In this document: positions 53,152-60,822 of the stretch, one piece after another
How positions within the stretch are numbered: the first letter of the stretch is position 1
Layout of the letters: every line of letters begins with the position of its first letter
Source of the DNA: Janibacter indicus
Lineage (GTDB): Bacteria; Actinomycetota; Actinomycetes; Actinomycetales; Dermatophilaceae
Length of the DNA stretch: 64,000 bases
Assembly (NCBI RefSeq): GCF_900176385.1
Contig: NZ_FWXN01000002.1
Location: forward strand, 1-64,000
Direction: 5' to 3'
Made by a program: the position numbers and the translations under genes
Notes under the pieces: model-generated
Databases searched by the model: none
What the model was told of the DNA's origin: nothing
Seen by the model: only the letters and a program-made list of their open reading frames with translations

Positions 53152-54089
53152 CCCCCGGGGGCGAAGGGGGGAGCTGGCGGTCCCGCCGCCAGCCCCTGCT
53201 CCGCGGCCGCCGTGCGCACCGCCTCGACGAAGAGGTCGATGGAAGGGCGCGGTGACGTCGTCGCCCGGTGCGCGATCGAGACGGTCCGCAGCACCGGCTC
53301 GTCGAGGGGGACGACATCGACCCCCGGCGGCAGCAACGTCAGGCCGAGGTCGGAGACGAGGGTGACGCCGAGGCCGCCGGCGATCATCGCCAAAGCGGTG
53401 AACTGCTCCTCGACCGTGTGTGCGATGCGCGGCTCGAAGCCGCGCTCGTGGCACCACACGCGCACCGCCCGGCCGAAGTGCGACCGGGGCCCGGCGAGGA
53501 TCCACGGGAAGTCCGCGAGGTCGTGCAGACCCACGGTCTCGCCGACGACCGAGCCCTCGGGCACGGCGGCGTGCAGCCGCTCGACGGCGACGACCGAGCG
53601 CTGGAGGGCCGGGTCGGGGTCGATCGTGTGGCTCGAGTAGTCGATGACGAAGGACATGTCGAGCAGCCCGTCACGGACGGCGTCGGCCGTCTCCTCGGGC
53701 GCGAGCTCGCTCGTGCGCACCTCGATGCCGGGGTGGTCGAGGTGCAGCGCCGACAGCGCGCGAGGCAGCAGGCCGGAGGCGACCGAGGCCCACACGCCGA
53801 CGCTCAGGCGCGCGGTGATGCCCGCCTGGGCCTGCTCGATCGCGGCGGTGGCGCGCTCGACCGAGCCGAGGATCTCCTCGGCGTGGTCGGACAGGAGCAG
53901 GCCGAGCTCGGTGAGCTGGACGCGGCGGCCGTGGCGCTCGATGAGCTTGACGCCGACCTCGCGCTCGAGCTGGGCGAGCTGCTGGGAGACGCCCGACGGG
54001 CTGTAGTGCAGGGCCTGGGCGGCAGCGGTCACCGTGCCGCGCCGGTGGAGCTCGCGCAGCATCTGCAGGCGTCGCAGGGACAACTCCAT
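53148..54089 (-). CDS. LysR family transcriptional regulator
   Basis: A 313-residue LysR protein. The winged helix is LRRLQMLRELHRRGTVTAAAQALHYSPSGVSQQLAQLE (about 5-42), followed by the linker helix and a periplasmic-binding-like effector domain to residue 300. It is divergent from the Glu/Leu/Phe/Val dehydrogenase gene, and the intergenic region contains GGGGGTGCA inverted repeats. It therefore probably activates that gene when its ligand, perhaps an amino acid, is present. ATG 54089 is the canonical start. Confidence 0.92.
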   Translation of the reverse strand: MELSLRRLQMLRELHRRGTVTAAAQALHYSPSGVSQQLAQLEREVGVKLIERHGRRVQLTELGLLLSDHAEEILGSVERATAAIEQAQAGITARLSVGVWASVASGLLPRALSALHLDHPGIEVRTSELAPEETADAVRDGLLDMSFVIDYSSHTIDPDPALQRSVVAVERLHAAVPEGSVVGETVGLHDLADFPWILAGPRSHFGRAVRVWCHERGFEPRIAHTVEEQFTALAMIAGGLGVTLVSDLGLTLLPPGVDVVPLDEPVLRTVSIAHRATTSPRPSIDLFVEAVRTAAAEQGLAAGPPAPPFAPGG

Positions 54090-54137
54090 CCGCCCACAGT
54101 AGGCCGCGCGCCGCCGGTCGTGGGCGAGGCGGCGACC

Positions 54138-54223
54138 GTGCAGTGGGGGTGCACGATCCAGCGCACCTTCTGTAACTGGACGTGAAGCGGGTCACTCGCT
54201 GACGCTGGCCCTACTGCACCCCC
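54138..54223. promoter_or_regulatory. LysR-type divergent control region
   Basis: GTGCAGTGGGGGTGCAC (54138-54154) has GTGCA/TGCAC arms. Its GGGGGTGCA part recurs inverted as TGCACCCCC at 54215-54223, about 60 bp away and next to the dehydrogenase start. Two half-sites at this spacing suit a LysR tetramer that bends the promoter DNA. Confidence 0.6.
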
Positions 54224-54246
54224 TTTTCAGATTGGCGGTCATCACC

Positions 54247-55452
54247 ATGACGGCGACCCACACCACCAACCCGGCCCACGACTTCGTCGACCGCGAGCCC
54301 GCCCACCAGATCACCTGGGTCGACCCGGTCACCGGTGCCCACGGCTACCTCGTCGTCCACACCCTCGTCGGGGGCATCGCCACCGGCGGCACCCGCATGC
54401 GGCCCGGCTGCACGATCAGCGAGGTCGGGGACCTGGCCCGGGGCATGGCCACCAAGACGGCGGCCTTCGGCCTGCCCGTCGGCGGGGCGAAGGGGGGAGT
54501 GGACTTCGACCCGAAGGACCCGCGGGCCTTCGGCGTCCTCACGCGCTTCTTCACCGAGATGCGTCCGTGGCTCGACGGCCGGTGGGTCACCGCCGAGGAC
54601 CTCGGGGTGACCCAGCAGCTCATCGACGACGTCTTCGCCGAGGTGGGCCTCTCGCAGTCCTTCCACGCGGCCATCTCGCGCTCGCCGCAGCCCGAGGAGA
54701 CCCTCGCGCGCGTGCAGGCCGGCCTCGAGGTCATGACCGACGACGGGTACCCGCTCGGTGACGTCATCGGCGGCTACGGCGTCGCCGAGGCCTGCCTGGG
54801 TGCGGCCGAGGGCTTCGGCTGGGCGATCCCGGAGACGACGATCGCGATCCAGGGCGTCGGCACCATGGGTGGCGGCGCGGCGTGGTACCTCCACGAGGCC
54901 GGCGCGCGGGTGACGGCGGTCGCCGACGCCCGCGGCACGCTCTGCGACCCGGCGGGCCTCGACGTCCCCGCGCTGCTCGACCTGCGCGACGAGTACGGCG
55001 AGATCGACCGGACCCGGGTGCCGGCCCACGTGCAGCAGCTGCCGCGCGAGGCGATCGTCGGCATCACTGCCGACATCTTCGTCCCGGCGGCGGTCTCCTA
55101 CGCGATCCGCGAGGACAACGTGGACCAGGTGGCGGCGGGGGTCGTCGTCGAGGCGGCCAATGCCGCCACGACGTGGGGCGCCGAGGACGCGCTCGTCGCG
55201 CGTGGTGTCGTCGTCGTGCCCGACTTCATCGCCAACGCCGGTGCCGCCGCGTGGGCGTGGTGGCTGCTGCAGGGGCAGGTCGGCTGTGACCCGCAGGATT
55301 CCTTCGACCGGCTCTCGGCGGAGATGCGGGCCAAGGTCGCCGTGCTCGCCGAGCGGTGGACCTGCGACCGGATCCCCATGCGGCAGAGCGGGTTTGCCCT
55401 CGCGTCGAGCAACCTGCACGCGCTCGAGGGGGCGCAGATCGTCATCCCCTGA
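54247..55452 (+). CDS. Glu/Leu/Phe/Val dehydrogenase family amino acid dehydrogenase
   Basis: A 401-residue NAD(P)-dependent amino acid dehydrogenase. The N-terminal substrate domain has GGTRMRPG (about 46-53) and the key lysine in PVGGAKGGVDFDP (about 78-90). The Rossmann part has IQGVGTMGGGAAWYL (about 203-217), and the C-terminal NTGGV-like region is replaced by VVVEAANAATT. It interconverts an amino acid and its 2-oxo acid. Substrate preference (Glu, Leu, Phe or Val) is not certain. The gene is activated or repressed by the divergent LysR. ATG 54247 lacks a clear ribosome binding site, so a leaderless start is possible. Confidence 0.88.
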   Translation: MTATHTTNPAHDFVDREPAHQITWVDPVTGAHGYLVVHTLVGGIATGGTRMRPGCTISEVGDLARGMATKTAAFGLPVGGAKGGVDFDPKDPRAFGVLTRFFTEMRPWLDGRWVTAEDLGVTQQLIDDVFAEVGLSQSFHAAISRSPQPEETLARVQAGLEVMTDDGYPLGDVIGGYGVAEACLGAAEGFGWAIPETTIAIQGVGTMGGGAAWYLHEAGARVTAVADARGTLCDPAGLDVPALLDLRDEYGEIDRTRVPAHVQQLPREAIVGITADIFVPAAVSYAIREDNVDQVAAGVVVEAANAATTWGAEDALVARGVVVVPDFIANAGAAAWAWWLLQGQVGCDPQDSFDRLSAEMRAKVAVLAERWTCDRIPMRQSGFALASSNLHALEGAQIVIP

Positions 55453-55473
55453 GGTGTCCTGGCCCGGCCGCGA

Positions 55474-55501
55474 CTCTGCATTGCCCTACGGCAATGCAGA
55501 G
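55474..55501. repeat. dispersed palindrome GCATTGCC, copy 2 (12-bp arms)
   Basis: CTCTGCATTGCC and GGCAATGCAGAG pair perfectly around CTAC. It is the reverse complement form of the 20-bp unit at 2417-2436, extended at both sides. It lies just after the dehydrogenase stop, between convergent genes. Confidence 0.8.
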
Positions 55502-55519
55502 TCCGGCATCCCGAGCCGC

Positions 55520-55539
55520 GCATTGCCGTAGGGCAATGC
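55520..55539. repeat. dispersed palindrome GCATTGCC, copy 3
   Basis: Identical to the unit at 2417-2436 (GCATTGCC, loop GTAG, GGCAATGC), 18 bases after copy 2 and in the opposite sense. AGAGTC follows both copies. The pair may terminate the convergent dehydrogenase and GntR transcripts. Confidence 0.75.
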
Positions 55540-55582
55540 AGAGTCAGGAGGCGAAGGGGGTCAGGCGGGCGGCCGCACTTCT

Positions 55583-56260
55583 TCAAGGTCGTGCGGCCTC
55601 GCGCTTGTCGACGAGCCGGCTGACGGCATCGTCGAGGTGGGCCTGGAGGGCAGCCTTGGCCTTCGCAGGGGTGGCCTCGAGGATCGCCCCGCGCAGCTCC
55701 TCGTGCTCGTGGACCTGGGTCTCCAGGTCGCCGTAGGTCGTGCGCAGCTCGCCCAGGCACATGCGGGTCTCGACGAGCAGGGTGCGCATCGCGCGGATGA
55801 GGCGGGGGCTGCCCGAGGCCTCGACGAGCACCTCGTGGAAGTGCTGGTCCGCGTCGGAGACGGCGGGACCGTCCCCCTTCGCCGCGGCACGACGCATCCG
55901 GCGCAGGACGTCGTCGAGCTCGTCAGCCGTCTCCTCCCGCCGCGCTCCGTCGAGGACGACCTCGAGCGCGCCGCGCTCGATGACCGAGCGGGTGCGGTAG
56001 ACGTCGAGCACGTCCTCGAGCGTCAGCTCGGTGACGAAGACGCCACGGTTGGTGATCGCGTGGAGCAGTCCCTCGGAGACCAGTCGCTGCATCGCCTCGC
56101 GCAGCGGGCCCCGCGAGACCTCGAATCGCCGCGCCAGGTCCGCCTCGCCGAGCTGCTCGCCCGGCTCGAGACGCCCGGCCATGATCGCGTCGCGCAGCTC
56201 GTCGGCGATGTACTCGACCGTCGACCGGCGCGGGTTGGGGCTGAGCTCACTGACGGGCAT
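55583..56260 (-). CDS. GntR/FCD family transcriptional repressor
   Basis: A 225-residue FadR-subfamily regulator. The winged helix spans about 10-75 with EYIADELRDAIMAGRLEPGEQLGEADLARRFEVSRGPLREAM, and the FCD ligand domain follows. The FCD metal-site histidines are in DADQHFHEVL (about 140-149) and HEHEELRGAIL. ATG 56260 overlaps the upstream racemase-like gene by 14 bases, so it is the last gene of a three-gene operon. The palindrome AGATTGT-TG-ACAATCT in that operon's promoter, and the same site near 62095, are its probable operators, giving autoregulation and control of the whole catabolic cluster. Confidence 0.9.
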   Translation of the reverse strand: MPVSELSPNPRRSTVEYIADELRDAIMAGRLEPGEQLGEADLARRFEVSRGPLREAMQRLVSEGLLHAITNRGVFVTELTLEDVLDVYRTRSVIERGALEVVLDGARREETADELDDVLRRMRRAAAKGDGPAVSDADQHFHEVLVEASGSPRLIRAMRTLLVETRMCLGELRTTYGDLETQVHEHEELRGAILEATPAKAKAALQAHLDDAVSRLVDKREAARP

Positions 56261-57011
56261 GGTCCTGCCTTCGTGGGGGGAGGCGTCGGGCGAAGAGGGC
56301 GCCGAGGTCCGGCGTCGTCGGCGTCGTCCCCGCGAGCCGCAGCGCCTGCCAGATCGTCACCTGGTTGGCGGTGAGGACCGGCTTGCCGAGGCGGGCCTCG
56401 AGCTCGGGGACCACCGCGAGGGTACGCATGGCGGTGTCGGGGACGAGGAGCGTCTCGGCAGCGGGGTGGTCGCGGGCGAGCGCCAGCTCGACGACCTGCT
56501 CGGGGGTGAGGTGGCCGACCTCGGCGGCGGTGTCGATGCCGGCGCTGCCCATCGCGACGACCTCGACGCCGGCGGCCGCGAGGTAGTCGACGAAGAGGCG
56601 GGCCACGTCGTCGGGATAGCTCGCCGCCACGGCGACCCGGGTCAGGCCGAGGTGGGCGAGGGCGTCGACAAAGGCGGCGCTCGTGCTCGACGCGGGCACC
56701 CCTGCGGCAGAGGCGAGCTGGTCGATCTGGTCGCGCGCTCCCTCCGGCCCGTAGACGAAGCTGCCTGACGTGCACGCCCACAGGACCGACTGCGGGCGGT
56801 GCTCAGCGAGCCGCGCGGCGCCCTCGGCCAGGCGGTCCGGGCGCCCGAGGTCGAGCAGCTCGGGGACGGCGTGCAGGTCGGTGCCGTAGACGTGGACGAC
56901 GGGCAGGCGCACGCCGAGCAGGTCTGCGGCCCAGGGGTACTCGTCCTCGGCCGCGTGGTCGGGGTAGATGATGCCGGCCGTCGTCGGTGTGGTCGTGGCG
57001 GGTGTGCTCAT
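56247..57011 (-). CDS. Asp/Glu racemase-superfamily protein (maleate isomerase / arylmalonate decarboxylase-like), copy 2
   Basis: A 254-residue protein of the Asp/Glu/hydantoin racemase fold. The first active cysteine is in LWACTSGSFVYG (about 77-88), but the position of the second, usually in an SCTN-type loop, is VPDTAMRT, so Cys is replaced by Asp. A single-cysteine form cannot be a standard racemase; decarboxylase or isomerase chemistry, or loss of function, is likely. The TANQVTIWQALRL segment near the end is conserved in the family. ATG 57011 overlaps the preceding paralogue's stop (ATGA). It is co-transcribed with that paralogue and the GntR repressor. Confidence 0.87.
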   Translation of the reverse strand: MSTPATTTPTTAGIIYPDHAAEDEYPWAADLLGVRLPVVHVYGTDLHAVPELLDLGRPDRLAEGAARLAEHRPQSVLWACTSGSFVYGPEGARDQIDQLASAAGVPASSTSAAFVDALAHLGLTRVAVAASYPDDVARLFVDYLAAAGVEVVAMGSAGIDTAAEVGHLTPEQVVELALARDHPAAETLLVPDTAMRTLAVVPELEARLGKPVLTANQVTIWQALRLAGTTPTTPDLGALFARRLPPRRQDHARQ

Positions 57012-57754
57012 GAGCCGAAGACCTCCCTCAGCCACCTGCCGGGCCCCATCATCGGTAGGCCCATCCGCGCCAGGCAGGCCCACACCGTCAGCTGGTTGGC
57101 GGTGAGCACCGGCTTGCCGAGCTCGCGCTCGAGTGGGTCGATGATGTCGTAGGTCGGCAGGTTGGTGCACGAGACGAAGATCGCCTCGGCCGCCGGGTCG
57201 TCGGCAGCCTCGACGAGCGCCGCGACGGTGCGGTAGTTGACCCGCCAGATGCCGCCGGCGAGACCCAGGTGCTGCTGGGTGACGACCTCGACGTCGAGCT
57301 CGCCGAGGAAGTCGACGAGCCGGTCGGTCAGCGGCTGGTCGTAGGGCGTGATGACCGAGATGCGTTGCAGCCCAAGGGTGGTCACCGCCTCCGCGAGAGC
57401 TCCGGAGGAGGTCAGCGCCTCGGGGGCGCCGGCCTCGCGGATCGCGTCGACGAGCGCGGTCTCGCCCTCACGACCGTGGATGAAGCTGCCCGAGCTGCAC
57501 AGGTAGGCGACGACCTCGGGCTCGACCCCGAGCACGTCACGGGTGGCGTCCTGCAGGGCGCTCACCGACGAGACCCGCTGCGCCATCTCCAGGCTCACGG
57601 GCACCGGCTCGAAGGGGGTGCGCGCGAGGTGGAAGCTGACCTCCAACGGTGCCCACCGCCACAGCTCTCGCTCGAGGGCGAGGTCGAAGGGGGCGATGAC
57701 CCCGATGCCGCGCTGGGCCAGCGACCCGTCGAGCTCCGCGCCGGTCAGGACCAC
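57008..57754 (-). CDS. Asp/Glu racemase-superfamily protein (maleate cis-trans isomerase-like), copy 1
   Basis: A 248-residue paralogue with both active-site cysteines: AYLCSSGSFIHG (about 81-92) and IFVSCTNLPTYD (about 184-195). The conserved TANQLTVWACLARMG segment is near the C-terminus. Maleate isomerase of this fold converts maleate to fumarate; arylmalonate decarboxylases and EutA of ectoine breakdown are relatives. It is the first gene of the GntR-controlled operon. I start at GTG 57754, which follows GAAGGGAGG; the longer frame would run through the operator. Confidence 0.88.
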   Translation of the reverse strand: MVLTGAELDGSLAQRGIGVIAPFDLALERELWRWAPLEVSFHLARTPFEPVPVSLEMAQRVSSVSALQDATRDVLGVEPEVVAYLCSSGSFIHGREGETALVDAIREAGAPEALTSSGALAEAVTTLGLQRISVITPYDQPLTDRLVDFLGELDVEVVTQQHLGLAGGIWRVNYRTVAALVEAADDPAAEAIFVSCTNLPTYDIIDPLERELGKPVLTANQLTVWACLARMGLPMMGPGRWLREVFGS

Positions 57755-57784
57755 GTGCGGACCTCCCTTCGCACCGGGATTGCC

Positions 57785-57825
57785 AGATTGTTGACAATCT
57801 AAGAACCCGCTCATACGTTGTCAAC
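57785..57825. promoter_or_regulatory. divergent GntR operator/promoter region
   Basis: AGATTGTTGACAATCT (57785-57800) is a 16-bp palindrome with a two-base centre, and GTTGTCAAC (57817-57825) follows immediately before the ATG at 57826. The core ATTGTTGACAAT recurs at 62095-62106. Such TTGT..ACAA palindromes are typical of FadR-type regulators, so the GntR at 55583 should control both transcription units here. Confidence 0.85.
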
Positions 57826-58815
57826 ATGTCTCGCCAGCCCGTCGTCGTCGTGCTCCACGACGGCGAGATGCCCAGTGAGAGCTCGATGGCGCCGGTCGTG
57901 GAGCGGGCGCGCGAGGTGCGCTACGCCACCGCCGCCGAGCTGCCCGAGGCGATCGCCGGGGCCGACGTCCTCTTCGCCTACGACTTCTTCTCCAGCGCGA
58001 TCCCCGACGCCTGGCCCGCCGCCGACGCGCTCGAGTGGATCCATGTCGCCTCGACCGGTGTCGACGCGATCCTCTCGCCCGAGCTGCGCGCGAGTGACGT
58101 CGTGCTCACCAACTCGCGCGGCGTCTTCGACGAGGCGATCGCCGAGTACGTGCTCGGGCAGGTGCTGAGCTTCGCCAAGGACCTGCCCCGCTCGTGGGAG
58201 CTACAGCAGGCGCGCCGCTGGGTGCACCGCGAGTCCGAGCGCGTCGCCGGCACGAGCGCCCTCGTCATCGGCACCGGCCAGATCGGCCGGGCCATCGCCC
58301 GGCTCCTGCGTGCCGCCGGCATCCGGGTCTCCGGCTCCGGGCGGCGGGCGCGCACCGACGACCCCGACTTCGGCACGGTCACGGCCCAGGAGGACCTGCA
58401 CGAGGCCCTCGCGGGCGCCGACTGGGTCGTGTGCATCGCCCCGCTCACCGAGGCCACCCGCGGCATGCTCGACGGCGCCGCCTTCCGCGCGATGGCCGAC
58501 CACGCCCGCCTGATCAACGTCGGCCGCGGCGAGTCGGTCGTCACCGACGACCTCGTCACCGCCCTGCGCGAGGGGGCCATCGCCGGGGCCGCCCTCGACG
58601 TCCTCGACACCGAGCCGCTGCCCGACGACCACCCCCTGTGGGACCTGCCCGACGTGCGCATCACCCCGCACAACTCGGGCGACTTCGTCGGGTGGCGTGA
58701 CGCGCTCGTGCGCGTCTTCACCGACAACTTCGCCCGCTGGGTCGACGAGGAGCCGCTGCGCGACGTCGTCGACACCTCGCTGGGCTACGTACCGACCGAC
58801 GGGAGCGCCCGATGA
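57826..58815 (+). CDS. D-2-hydroxyacid dehydrogenase
   Basis: A 329-residue NAD-binding oxidoreductase of the D-isomer 2-hydroxyacid family. The nucleotide motif is VIGTGQIGRAIARLL (about 146-160), followed by the catalytic triad region: Arg in INVGRGE (about 230), Glu in DVLDTEPLP (about 265) and His in ITPHNSG (about 284). It reduces a 2-oxo acid to the D-2-hydroxy acid or the reverse. The gene starts directly after the GntR operator and overlaps the amidase start (ATGA), so both are co-regulated with the racemase-like genes. The substrate is unknown. Confidence 0.9.
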   Translation: MSRQPVVVVLHDGEMPSESSMAPVVERAREVRYATAAELPEAIAGADVLFAYDFFSSAIPDAWPAADALEWIHVASTGVDAILSPELRASDVVLTNSRGVFDEAIAEYVLGQVLSFAKDLPRSWELQQARRWVHRESERVAGTSALVIGTGQIGRAIARLLRAAGIRVSGSGRRARTDDPDFGTVTAQEDLHEALAGADWVVCIAPLTEATRGMLDGAAFRAMADHARLINVGRGESVVTDDLVTALREGAIAGAALDVLDTEPLPDDHPLWDLPDVRITPHNSGDFVGWRDALVRVFTDNFARWVDEEPLRDVVDTSLGYVPTDGSAR

Positions 58816-60182
58816 CCCCCACCGAGATGACCGCCGTCGAGCTCGTCGCCGCCTACGGCGCCAAGGAGCTCTCGCCCGTCGAGGCGACCGAGGCGGTCCT
58901 GGCCCGGATCGACGAGGTCGACGGCGAGATCAACGCGATGTGCCTCGTCGACCGGGAGAGCGCCCTGGCGCAGGCCCGCGCGTCGGAGGCCCGGTGGCAG
59001 GCCGGCGCCCCCCAGGGGCTGCTCGACGGGGTCCCCACCTCGATGAAGGACATCTTCCTCACCAAGGGGTGGCCCACCCTTCGCGGCTCGAAGTCGATCG
59101 ACCCCGACCAGACCTGGGACGTCGACGCCCCCGTCACCGCGCGGCTGCGCGAGGACGGCATGGTCTTCGTCGGCAAGAACACCACCCCCGAGATCGCCTG
59201 GAAGGGCGTCACCGACTCGCCCCTCACCGGCGTGACCCGCAACCCCCTCGACACCCGGATGACCGCAGGGGGGTCCTCCGGTGGTGCCGCCGCGATCGTC
59301 GCCGCCGGGATGGGCCCCGTCGCCGTCGGGACCGACGCCGGGGGCAGCATCCGCATCCCCGCCTCCTTCTGCGGGATCGTCGGCTTCAAGCCGACCCACG
59401 GGCGGGTGCCGATGTTCCCCGCCAGCCCCTTCGGGCCGCTCGCCCACGCGGGCCCGATGACGCGCACCGTCGAGGACGCGGCGCTGCTCATGGACATCAT
59501 CTCGCTGCCCGACCACCGCGACCCGACGGCGCTCGCACCGCCGCGCGCGACCTTCCGCGGTGAGCTCGCCCGCGACCTCACCGGGCTGCACGTCGCCTAC
59601 TCGCGAGACCTCGGGTGGGTCGACGTCGACCCGGAGGTCGCCGCGACCGTCGACGCCGCGGTGGCCAAGGTCGACGCCGCCGGGTTGCACGTCACCGCGA
59701 CCGACCCGGGCTTCGACGACCCCTTCGACGCCTTCGAGCTGCTGTGGGGCGCCAGTGCGGCGACGCTGCTGCGGACGATGCCGGGCGCCCGCGACACGAT
59801 CGACCCCGAGCTCGGCCGGGCCTGGGACCTGGGCGAGTCGGTGAGCGGCGTCGACGTCTTCGAGGCGCGTGCCGTCGCCGCACGGCTCGGCATCACGATG
59901 GGTGCCTTCCACGAGCAGCACAACCTGCTCATCACGCCGACGATGCCGATCCCCGCCTTCGAGGCCGGCCACGACGTCCCCCCGGGCAGCGGCATGACGC
60001 ACTGGGCCCAGTGGACGCCCTTCACCTACCCCTTCAACATGACCCAGCAGCCGGCGATCAGCATCCCGTGCGGCACGACCTCGGCCGGCCTGCCGGTCGG
60101 CCTGCAGATCATCGGTCCGCGGCACTCCGACGACCTCGTCCTCGCCGCCGCGCGCTGGGTCGAGTCGGTCCTCGCCGGCTGA
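58812..60182 (+). CDS. amidase signature family enzyme
   Basis: A 456-residue amidase. The catalytic Ser-cisSer-Lys triad is visible: Lys in TSMKDIF (about 78), the cis-Ser in MTAGGSSGGAAA (about 154-158) and the nucleophilic Ser in VGTDAGGSIRIPASF (about 176-190). Family members hydrolyse amides to acid and ammonia. Its length is normal. In the cluster it could supply a carboxylic acid or free amine from an amide substrate. ATG 58812 overlaps the dehydrogenase stop. A repeat hairpin between this gene and the convergent DUF3830 gene can stop the transcript. Confidence 0.9.
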   Translation: MTPTEMTAVELVAAYGAKELSPVEATEAVLARIDEVDGEINAMCLVDRESALAQARASEARWQAGAPQGLLDGVPTSMKDIFLTKGWPTLRGSKSIDPDQTWDVDAPVTARLREDGMVFVGKNTTPEIAWKGVTDSPLTGVTRNPLDTRMTAGGSSGGAAAIVAAGMGPVAVGTDAGGSIRIPASFCGIVGFKPTHGRVPMFPASPFGPLAHAGPMTRTVEDAALLMDIISLPDHRDPTALAPPRATFRGELARDLTGLHVAYSRDLGWVDVDPEVAATVDAAVAKVDAAGLHVTATDPGFDDPFDAFELLWGASAATLLRTMPGARDTIDPELGRAWDLGESVSGVDVFEARAVAARLGITMGAFHEQHNLLITPTMPIPAFEAGHDVPPGSGMTHWAQWTPFTYPFNMTQQPAISIPCGTTSAGLPVGLQIIGPRHSDDLVLAAARWVESVLAG

Positions 60183-60217
60183 CCCGGCCCGGCCCACGGC
60201 GGCTGCGGTCGTCACCC

Positions 60218-60298
60218 GTTTCTCGGGTCACCCGAGAAACCTCCCCTTCGCAAGGGTTTGAAACTCTTGTCAAGGACGGGTTTCTCGGGTGACCCGAT
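60218..60298. repeat. dispersed composite hairpin repeat, copy B
   Basis: GTTTCTCGGGTCACCCGAGAAAC (60218-60240) is a perfect 11-bp-arm palindrome. It is followed by CTCCCCTTCGCAAGGGTTTG, whose pairing partner has decayed, and by a second TTTCTCGGGTGACCCGA. It matches copies A and C in order and position between convergent genes. Confidence 0.8.
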
Positions 60299-60324
60299 AT
60301 TCGTGAGGTCTGGGCGCGACGCCC

Positions 60325-60819
60325 TCAGGCCCGGGCGAAGACCAGCCGTTCGCCCTCGAAGCCTCGCCGCCACAGGTCGGTGCAGGCCGCTGCCATCTCG
60401 GCCAGGCCTTCCTCGATCGTCGCGAAGACCGACCCGGGTACCCAGCCGACGTCGCCGTTGATGAGCAGGTTGTTGCGGCCGTAGAAGATCGCCAGGTCGG
60501 TTGCCCCCTGGGCCGCGTGCGCCTCGGACCCGGGCTCGTAGCCGTAGGCCGGGTTGCCGATCTCCCAGGGCTCGAAGTCGAAGAGGCAAACGTCGCCGGG
60601 GATCGGGGTGACCGTGGGATTCTCGCGGTGCGGGGCGGCCGCGATCCGTGGCAGCAGTGTGTAGACCTCGTTGCGCGCGTACTTCGCGTGGAAGGCGTCA
60701 CCGCCCGCGGGCAGCGCATCCCACACCGCGGCGCAGGTCAGGGGCGCCTCGTCGTCGAGCAGCCGCGCCCGGCACACCACGCCGCGCGACTCGAGGGCGA
60801 TCGTGATGTACCGGGCCAT
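60325..60819 (-). CDS. DUF3830 family cyclophilin-like protein
   Basis: A 164-residue protein of DUF3830, a cyclophilin-like barrel. Typical segments are TCAAVWDALPAGGDAFHAKYARNEVYTLLP (about 28-57), GDVCLFDFEPWEIG and DLAIFYGRNNLLINGDVGWVPG. Catalysis is unproven; members are found beside amidases, racemase-fold proteins and dehydrogenases, as here. ATG 60819 is three bases after the aminotransferase stop, so the two are co-transcribed from the operator at 62095. Confidence 0.9.
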   Translation of the reverse strand: MARYITIALESRGVVCRARLLDDEAPLTCAAVWDALPAGGDAFHAKYARNEVYTLLPRIAAAPHRENPTVTPIPGDVCLFDFEPWEIGNPAYGYEPGSEAHAAQGATDLAIFYGRNNLLINGDVGWVPGSVFATIEEGLAEMAAACTDLWRRGFEGERLVFARA

Positions 60820-60822
60820 GGC

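Noticed and set aside
53161-53220. tRNA or rRNA gene
   Set aside because: No cloverleaf with a TTC-loop consensus was found here or elsewhere in the window.
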